Made by a program: the position numbers and the translations under genes. A DNA stretch of 51,963 nt from Scatosoma sp045613545 (lineage in GTDB: Bacteria; Bacillota; Clostridia; Christensenellales; Borkfalkiaceae). The notes below the pieces were generated by a model. The model saw only the letters and a program-made list of their open reading frames with translations. It made no database searches and had not been told where the DNA came from. The first letter of the stretch is position 1, and each line of letters begins with the position of its first letter. Below are positions 46,633 through 51,963 of the stretch, piece after piece. The stretch is from positions 1 through 51,963 of the forward strand of contig JAZLBD010000013.1 of NCBI GenBank assembly GCA_045613545.1, read 5' to 3'.

Positions 46633-49600
46633 ATGTACGAATTAAACGATTTCAATTCTATTCAAATTAGCATTGCTTCTCCCGAAAAAATTAGAGAATG
46701 GTCTTACGGTGAGGTCACGAAACCCGAAACCATTAACTATCGCACGCAAAAGCCTGAAAGAGACGGTCTTTTCTGTGAAAAGATTTTCGGACCGCAAAAG
46801 GACTGGGAATGTCATTGCGGTAAATATAAGAGAGTGAAATATAAAGGACACGTATGCGAAAAGTGTGGCGTGGAGATCACCCGCTCGAAAGTGCGTCGTG
46901 AACGTATGGGGCATATCGAACTGGCTGCGCCCGTTTCCCACATTTGGTATTTCAAAGGCGTGCCTTCTAAAATTGGACTTTTGCTCGATATGAGCCCGAA
47001 ACAACTTGAACAAGTTATCTACTTTGCAGCCTACGTCGTACTCGATCCCGGTTCGATCCCCGAACTTTCCTATAAGCAAGTCATCAACGATAAATTGCAC
47101 GGGGAAATCGTGGAAAAATACGGCGAAGACGAAGATACCGGACTGAAACTTGGTATGGGCGCGGAATCTATTCGCGAACTTTTGATGGCGGTCAACCTCC
47201 AAAAAGAAGCGGAAGAATGCAGAAAGCTCATCGGCGACAATCCCCAAGGCCAAAAGGCGATCAAGGCGATCAAGCGCCTTGAAGTGGTGGAATCGTTCCG
47301 CAAGAGCGGAAATCGTCCCGAATGGATGATTTTGACCGTTCTTCCCGTCATTCCTCCCGATATTCGTCCCATGGTGCAACTCGACGGCGGTAGATTTGCT
47401 ACCTCCGACCTCAACGATTTGTATCGCAGAGTTATCAACCGCAACAACCGTTTGAAGAAGATGATGGAAATCGGCGCGCCCGAAATGATCGTCAAGAACG
47501 AAAAACGTATGTTGCAAGAAGCGGTGGACGCGCTCATCGACAACGGCAGAAGGGGGAAAGCGCTCAGCGGTCCTTCCAACCGTGATCTGAAGTCCTTGTC
47601 CGCAATGCTTCGTGGTAAACAAGGCCGTTTCCGTCAAAACTTGCTCGGGAAACGCGTCGACTATTCCGGTCGTTCGGTTATCGTCGTAGGACCTGAACTT
47701 AAAATTTATCAATGCGGTTTGCCCAAGGAAATGGCGATCGAACTTTTCAAGCCGTTCATCATGAGACGTCTTGTGGAAAGCGGTCAATGCCACAACATCA
47801 AAACGGCCAAACGCGCCGTGGAAAAGGCGAAAGATATGGTGTGGAACGTCCTCGAAGACGTTATCAAAGACCACCCCGTTCTTTTGAACCGTGCGCCCAC
47901 CCTCCACAGACTTTCCATTCAAGCGTTTGAACCCGTCTTGATCGAGGGTAGAGCAATTAAGATTTCCCCGCTCGTTTGCGGACCGTTCAACGCCGACTTC
48001 GACGGCGACCAAATGGCAGTCCATCTTCCTTTGAGCGTGGAAGCGCAAGCGGAAGCGAGATTCTTGATGCTTTCCGCAAACAACATTTTGAAACTTGCCG
48101 ACGGTAAGTCGGTTATGTCTCCTACGCAAGATATGATTATCGGCGCGTACTATCTTACCATCAAGCGCAAAGAAGAGGGCAAAAAGTACGACGAACAAGG
48201 TCGCCCTAGCGAAAACGGCGAAGTGTATATTCCGCCCATCTATTCTTCCGAAAACGAAGCGGTTCTTGCTTACCAAACGAAAGTGGCGCACGAGCAAGAC
48301 GAATGTTATTTGAAGAGAGTGGTGGAACTTCCCGAAGGAAAATTCGAAGATCTTCCTCTTCCCTACACCTGCGCTTGCGATTATGAAAGAGACGTTGCCG
48401 AGGGTAGAGCGCCGATTAAGGAAGCTACCGTTCGTCGCAACGAAAAGACGGGCAAGCTTGAAGTGACGGGTATCATCAAGACGACGATCGGTCGTTTGAT
48501 CTACAACGAGGGACTTCCGCAAGACTTGAACTTCGTCAAGAGAAACACCCCCGAATCCTATTTGCGTTTTGAACTCGACACCGAATTTATCGGCAAATCG
48601 AGAGCAATCGGTAAAAAGCACCTTTCCAAGATCGTCGAAGCTTGTTTCAAGACGGGCGCAGCGCCCAAGGCTTCCTACGTGCTGGATGCGATCAAGGAAA
48701 GAGGGTATCGTTATTCCACTCTCGCAGCGCTTACCACGTCTGTATTCGATATGAAGATCCCTCCTGAAAAGCAAGAGATCGTAGCAAGCGCCGAGGCGGA
48801 AGTTTCCAAGATTTCCAAGAAGTATGCGAGAGGTCTTTTGAATGAAGACGAACGTTATCAAGCGGTTATCGCGCAATGGGATAACGCGACGGACGAAGTG
48901 GCAAAACTCCTCAAAAAGCAAGGCGAAATCGACAAATTCAATCCGATTTGGATGATGGCAGATTCCGGCGCGCGTGGTTCGATCGACCAAATCAAGCAAC
49001 TTTCCGGTATGCGTGGTCTAATGGTGAACCCGCAAGGTAAAAAGATCGAAGTTCCCGTAAAATCGTGCTTCAGAAACGGTCTTTCCGTTCTCGAATATTT
49101 CATTTCCTCGCACGGTGGCCGTAAAGGTTTGACCGACACGGCGCTCAAGACGGCAGACTCCGGTTATCTTACCCGCCGTTTGGTGGACGTATCGCACGAA
49201 ATTATCATTCGCGAAGAAGATTGTTGCGTAGGCAAGAAGCCTATCGGTATGAAAGTGAAAGCGATCTTCGGCGCGGACGGACGCGAAGTGGAAAGCTTGA
49301 AAGATCGTTTGATCGGGCGTTTCACCGCAGAAACGGTGGTGCACCCCGAAACGAAGGAAGTTATCTTAAACGAAAACGAATTCATCACCGACGAAATTGC
49401 CGCTAAGATTTGCGAGGCAGGGATTGAAGAAGTTTCGATCAGAAGCATCTTCTCGTGTAAATCGAAAATCGGCGTGTGCGCGAAGTGCTATGGTAAAAAC
49501 ATGGCGACGACTTTGCCCGTGCAAATCGGCGAGGCAGTCGGTACGATCGCAGCGCAATCCATCGGTGAACCTGGTACACAGCTTACGATGCGTACTTTCC

Positions 49601-50421
49601 ACACGGGTGGTATCGCAGCGACGGGGGACATCACGCAAGGTCTTCCCCGTGTTGAAGAATTGTTCGAAGTTAGAAAACCGAAAGGTTGCGCGACGATTTG
49701 CGAAGTGGCAGGCGTCGTAGCGCTTGAAACGAGCGAAGACAATCTTCACCACATCTTGATCAAGGACGAACAAACGGGCGAAGTAAAGAAGGAATATATC
49801 CTTCCTTTCAACGCGGAAATCAAGGTGAAAGACGGCGAAGTCGTCACCCCCGGCGTGTTGCTTAACGCAGGTAGCGTATATCCTCAAGATATCCTCCGCG
49901 TTTCGGGTGTACAAGGGGTACAAGATTATATCCTCGAACAAGTGCAATCGGTTTACCGTGGCCAAGGTGTTGACATCAACGATAAGCACATTGAAATTAT
50001 CGTTCGTCAAATGCTTAAAAAGGTCCGCGTAGAAAACGCAGGCGACACGTCGTTGTTGCCGGGCGAACTCGTCGATATGAATACCTTCCGTGAAGAATCC
50101 AAGAAAGCCGTACAAAACGGTGGCGCTCCCGCTTTGGCTAAGAGAGTACTTCTCGGTATCACGAAAGCGTCGCTCGCAACGGACAGCTTCCTTTCCGCTG
50201 CATCCTTCCAAGAAACGGCAAGAGTGCTTACGGAAGCGGCGATCCGCACCAAGCGCGACTACCTTATCGGCTTGAAAGAAAACGTCATTATCGGTAAACT
50301 CATTCCCGCTGGTACGGGTATGAAAGATTACAAGACCGTTTCCCCTCAATACGTAGGAAACTACAAAGAGATGGAAGAGCTTGTGATTGAAAAACCTACG
50401 GCGGAAACCGAACAAGCGTAA
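46633..50421 (+). CDS. rpoC: RNA polymerase beta' subunit
   Basis: 1262 aa. N-terminal zinc site C-H-C-G...C-E-K-C-G, catalytic N-A-D455-F-D457-G-D459 binding magnesium, second zinc cysteine group near 955-970 (C-K-S-K-I-G-V-C-A-K-C), and the trigger loop region (G-E-P-G-T-Q-L-T-M-R-T-F-H). AAGGAGAG 8 nt before ATG; 18 nt after rpoB. Followed by a terminator, with no rpsL-rpsG behind it. Confidence 0.98.
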   Translation: MYELNDFNSIQISIASPEKIREWSYGEVTKPETINYRTQKPERDGLFCEKIFGPQKDWECHCGKYKRVKYKGHVCEKCGVEITRSKVRRERMGHIELAAPVSHIWYFKGVPSKIGLLLDMSPKQLEQVIYFAAYVVLDPGSIPELSYKQVINDKLHGEIVEKYGEDEDTGLKLGMGAESIRELLMAVNLQKEAEECRKLIGDNPQGQKAIKAIKRLEVVESFRKSGNRPEWMILTVLPVIPPDIRPMVQLDGGRFATSDLNDLYRRVINRNNRLKKMMEIGAPEMIVKNEKRMLQEAVDALIDNGRRGKALSGPSNRDLKSLSAMLRGKQGRFRQNLLGKRVDYSGRSVIVVGPELKIYQCGLPKEMAIELFKPFIMRRLVESGQCHNIKTAKRAVEKAKDMVWNVLEDVIKDHPVLLNRAPTLHRLSIQAFEPVLIEGRAIKISPLVCGPFNADFDGDQMAVHLPLSVEAQAEARFLMLSANNILKLADGKSVMSPTQDMIIGAYYLTIKRKEEGKKYDEQGRPSENGEVYIPPIYSSENEAVLAYQTKVAHEQDECYLKRVVELPEGKFEDLPLPYTCACDYERDVAEGRAPIKEATVRRNEKTGKLEVTGIIKTTIGRLIYNEGLPQDLNFVKRNTPESYLRFELDTEFIGKSRAIGKKHLSKIVEACFKTGAAPKASYVLDAIKERGYRYSTLAALTTSVFDMKIPPEKQEIVASAEAEVSKISKKYARGLLNEDERYQAVIAQWDNATDEVAKLLKKQGEIDKFNPIWMMADSGARGSIDQIKQLSGMRGLMVNPQGKKIEVPVKSCFRNGLSVLEYFISSHGGRKGLTDTALKTADSGYLTRRLVDVSHEIIIREEDCCVGKKPIGMKVKAIFGADGREVESLKDRLIGRFTAETVVHPETKEVILNENEFITDEIAAKICEAGIEEVSIRSIFSCKSKIGVCAKCYGKNMATTLPVQIGEAVGTIAAQSIGEPGTQLTMRTFHTGGIAATGDITQGLPRVEELFEVRKPKGCATICEVAGVVALETSEDNLHHILIKDEQTGEVKKEYILPFNAEIKVKDGEVVTPGVLLNAGSVYPQDILRVSGVQGVQDYILEQVQSVYRGQGVDINDKHIEIIVRQMLKKVRVENAGDTSLLPGELVDMNTFREESKKAVQNGGAPALAKRVLLGITKASLATDSFLSAASFQETARVLTEAAIRTKRDYLIGLKENVIIGKLIPAGTGMKDYKTVSPQYVGNYKEMEELVIEKPTAETEQA

Positions 50422-50427
50422 ATAAAG

Positions 50428-50463
50428 AAAGAGAGAAATCGTAAAGGTTTCTCTCTTTTTTTG
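50428..50463 (+). terminator. Terminator of rpoBC
   Basis: AAAGAGAGAAA / TTTCTCTCTTT stem, then T run. Confidence 0.85.
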
Positions 50464-50473
50464 CCCGTTTATA

Positions 50474-50502
50474 TTTACAAATGAAAAAATATGTGTTATA
50501 CT
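50474..50502 (+). promoter_or_regulatory. sdaA promoter
   Basis: TTTACA (50,474-50,479), 17 bp, TATACT (50,497-50,502); ATG at 50,522, AGGAG at 50,511. Confidence 0.75.
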
Positions 50503-50521
50503 GTTCGTATAGGAGAAAATT

Positions 50522-51709
50522 ATGCAATCATTACACGAATTATATCGCATAGGCGTGGGTCCGTCCTCTTCGCATACGATCGGGCCTTATCGCGCTTGTA
50601 AAATTTTTAGAAAAGAACACCCTACCGCGGACGGGTATAGGGTGATTCTTTACGGCTCGCTTGCAAAAACGGGGGTGGGGCACGGAACGAGAGAAGTCAT
50701 TTGCTCGCTACTTAAAAACGCGCAGATAGAAACGTCGGATTTTTCCGATCTGCCCCATCCGAATACAATGGATATTTACGCGCTGGAAAAAGGCAAAGAG
50801 ATCGGGTTCGTTCGCGTGTATTCCGTCGGTGGCGGTGCGATCAAATTCGAGGGTAGAGAGGATTCTTCCGATGCGGACGTATATACCATGTCCGCGTTCA
50901 CGGAGATTGCTAACTATTGTAAAGAAAACAAAATGCGCCTTTACGAATACGTGTACGCTTGCGAGGGGGACGGGATCAAGAAATACCTTCGTAGGGTATG
51001 GAAAGCGATGCAAGATTCGATTGCAGATGGGATTCGCGCCACGGGGGAATTGCCCGGGGGATTGCACGTCGAACGAAAAGCGGGCATGTTGTTTCAAAGC
51101 GGAAACCTTTTTGAAAGCGCGGAAACAAGAGAGAATCGGATCGTGTGCGCGTACGCGTTTGCGGTGAGCGAACAAAATGCGTCGGGTGGCGTGATCGTGA
51201 CGGCGCCCACGTGTGGCGCGAGCGGTGTGTTGCCGGCAGTTTTGAACTATGCGTACGGTAGAGAAAAGCGTAGCGAAAAAGAAATTTTGAACGCGCTTGC
51301 AACCGCGGGACTTATAGGGAATTTAATTAAGACGAACGGCTCGATTTCGGGCGCGGAATGCGGTTGTCAAGCGGAAATTGGGAGCGCGTGTAGTATGGCG
51401 GCGGCAGCCCTTTGCGAATTGCACGGACTGAGCATCGACCAAATCGAATATGCGGCGGAAGTTGCTATGGAGCACCATTTGGGGCTCACGTGCGATCCGA
51501 TTTTAGGGCTCGTGCAAATTCCTTGCATTGAGCGGAACGCCGTTGCGGCAATGCGCGCGATCAACGCGGCAAACCTCGCGGAATTTTTATCGGGGAGCAG
51601 AAAGATATCGTTTGATTTAATCGTACAAACGATGTATGAAACGGGGAAAGATTTAGCGCTTTCCTACCGCGAAACGGCAGAGGGCGGTCTCGCTAAGTTG
51701 TATAAATAA
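50522..51709 (+). CDS. sdaA: L-serine dehydratase, iron-sulfur type, single chain
   Basis: 395 aa. Splits L-serine to pyruvate and ammonia using a [4Fe-4S] cluster. S-S-S-H-T-I-G-P at 15-22 and A-P-T-C-G-A-S-G-V-L-P are catalytic-fold motifs; C282, C324 and C335 have the 42/11 spacing of the cluster ligands in characterised enzymes. In Bacillus and many clostridia the enzyme is split in two genes (alpha, beta); here both parts are in one chain, as in E. coli, but with a shorter beta domain. Confidence 0.92.
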   Translation: MQSLHELYRIGVGPSSSHTIGPYRACKIFRKEHPTADGYRVILYGSLAKTGVGHGTREVICSLLKNAQIETSDFSDLPHPNTMDIYALEKGKEIGFVRVYSVGGGAIKFEGREDSSDADVYTMSAFTEIANYCKENKMRLYEYVYACEGDGIKKYLRRVWKAMQDSIADGIRATGELPGGLHVERKAGMLFQSGNLFESAETRENRIVCAYAFAVSEQNASGGVIVTAPTCGASGVLPAVLNYAYGREKRSEKEILNALATAGLIGNLIKTNGSISGAECGCQAEIGSACSMAAAALCELHGLSIDQIEYAAEVAMEHHLGLTCDPILGLVQIPCIERNAVAAMRAINAANLAEFLSGSRKISFDLIVQTMYETGKDLALSYRETAEGGLAKLYK

Positions 51710-51769
51710 AGTGAAGAAATTTTGCAAGCGAAAAAATATTCGATTTTTCAAAAAAGCGATAAAAAATGC

Positions 51770-51798
51770 TTGACAAAAGTTCAAAAATAGATTATTAT
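51770..51798 (+). promoter_or_regulatory. tRNA-Asp promoter
   Basis: TTGACA (51,770-51,775), 17 bp, TATTAT (51,793-51,798). Confidence 0.75.
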
Positions 51799-51823
51799 AG
51801 ACAAGCGTTGATGAAACGCAAGT

Positions 51824-51900
51824 GGCCCAGTAGCTCAGTTGGTTAGAGCGCCAGCCTGTCACGGTGGAGGTCGACGGTTCGAGCCCGTTCTGGGTCGCCA
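51824..51900 (+). tRNA. tRNA-Asp (GTC)
   Basis: 77 nt with encoded CCA. Acceptor GGCCCAG / CTGGGTC (one G-U), discriminator G, D arm GCTC-GAGC, anticodon loop CTGTCAC, T arm with TTCGAGC. The anticodon stem CCAGC / GGTGG has a G-G mismatch at 30-40. Confidence 0.93.
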
Positions 51901-51906
51901 TAATAG

Positions 51907-51938
51907 AAAACCACCCTTGTCGGGTGGTTTTATTTTTT
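51907..51938 (+). terminator. Terminator of tRNA-Asp
   Basis: AAACCACCC / GGGTGGTTT stem, loop TTGTC, then T-A-T7. Confidence 0.9.
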
Positions 51939-51963
51939 TATTTCCTCTATCCTATTACAAACA

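Noticed and set aside
51653..51901. 82-aa minus-strand frame over tRNA-Asp
   Set aside because: It is the antisense of the tRNA, a well-known type of spurious gene.
1..51963. CRISPR array or insertion sequence with transposase
   Set aside because: No regular repeat-spacer pattern, no Cas gene, and no transposase or integrase frame was found on either strand.

Overview
The window reads as a chromosomal segment of a low-to-middle GC, endospore-lineage Firmicute, most likely an uncultured clostridium. The evidence is the set of Bacillota-type gene pairs (mrnC-rlmB-sigH, dnaX-ybaB-recR, rqcP, YitT, DUF1540, LemA-DUF2207), a SpoVAC homologue and SigH, lysine synthesis by the DapL aminotransferase route, strong AGGAGG ribosome sites and TTGACA-17-TATAAT promoters. 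I cannot name the species from sequence alone.

Layout. (1) 1-10,082 is an AT-richer accessory block with every gene on the minus strand: a two-component system (response regulator, intramembrane-type histidine kinase), a 314-aa membrane protein, two tandem BcrA-type ABC ATPase/permease pairs, three paralogous small two-helix membrane proteins, a 102-aa charged helical protein and a cardiolipin synthase. (2) 10,090-19,838 is core: uppP, a cold-shock gene, a TVP38 membrane protein, galK-galT, a purine phosphoribosyltransferase, recX-birA, and a nadD-yqeK fusion with rsfS. (3) 19,847-21,312 is a 1.47-kb AT-rich insert carrying a two-gene chromate-type transporter. (4) 21,332-31,646 is core: a degenerate DeoC-like protein, cwlD, then one long operon mrnC-rlmB-sigH-dnaX-ybaB-recR-gpsA, then spoVAC, a GlmU-like acetyltransferase lacking the uridylyltransferase domain, and glmM. 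(5) 31,656-42,316 holds lemA-DUF2207, HU, YitT, rplI, DUF1540, a NUDIX hydrolase, dapF-dapL, radA-ispDF-rqcP. (6) 42,367-51,938 holds rpoB-rpoC from their own promoter, L-serine dehydratase and tRNA-Asp.

The most interesting signals are two. First, both AT-rich blocks end in the same sequence (core TAAAAATCCCTATG), the small block has an inverted, imperfect copy at its other end, and it lies exactly between the two perfect 13-nt arms of what must have been one Rho-independent terminator; the large block also ends beside an orphan terminator half. This points to a family of transposase-less cargo elements that enter terminator loops. Second, the promoters of the ABC operon and of the small-protein operon carry six operator boxes spaced exactly 11 bp apart at identical distance from the -10 box, with a three-box version in front of the regulator gene itself, so the accessory block looks like one self-contained regulon, probably for envelope stress or peptide antibiotics (function inferred, not shown).
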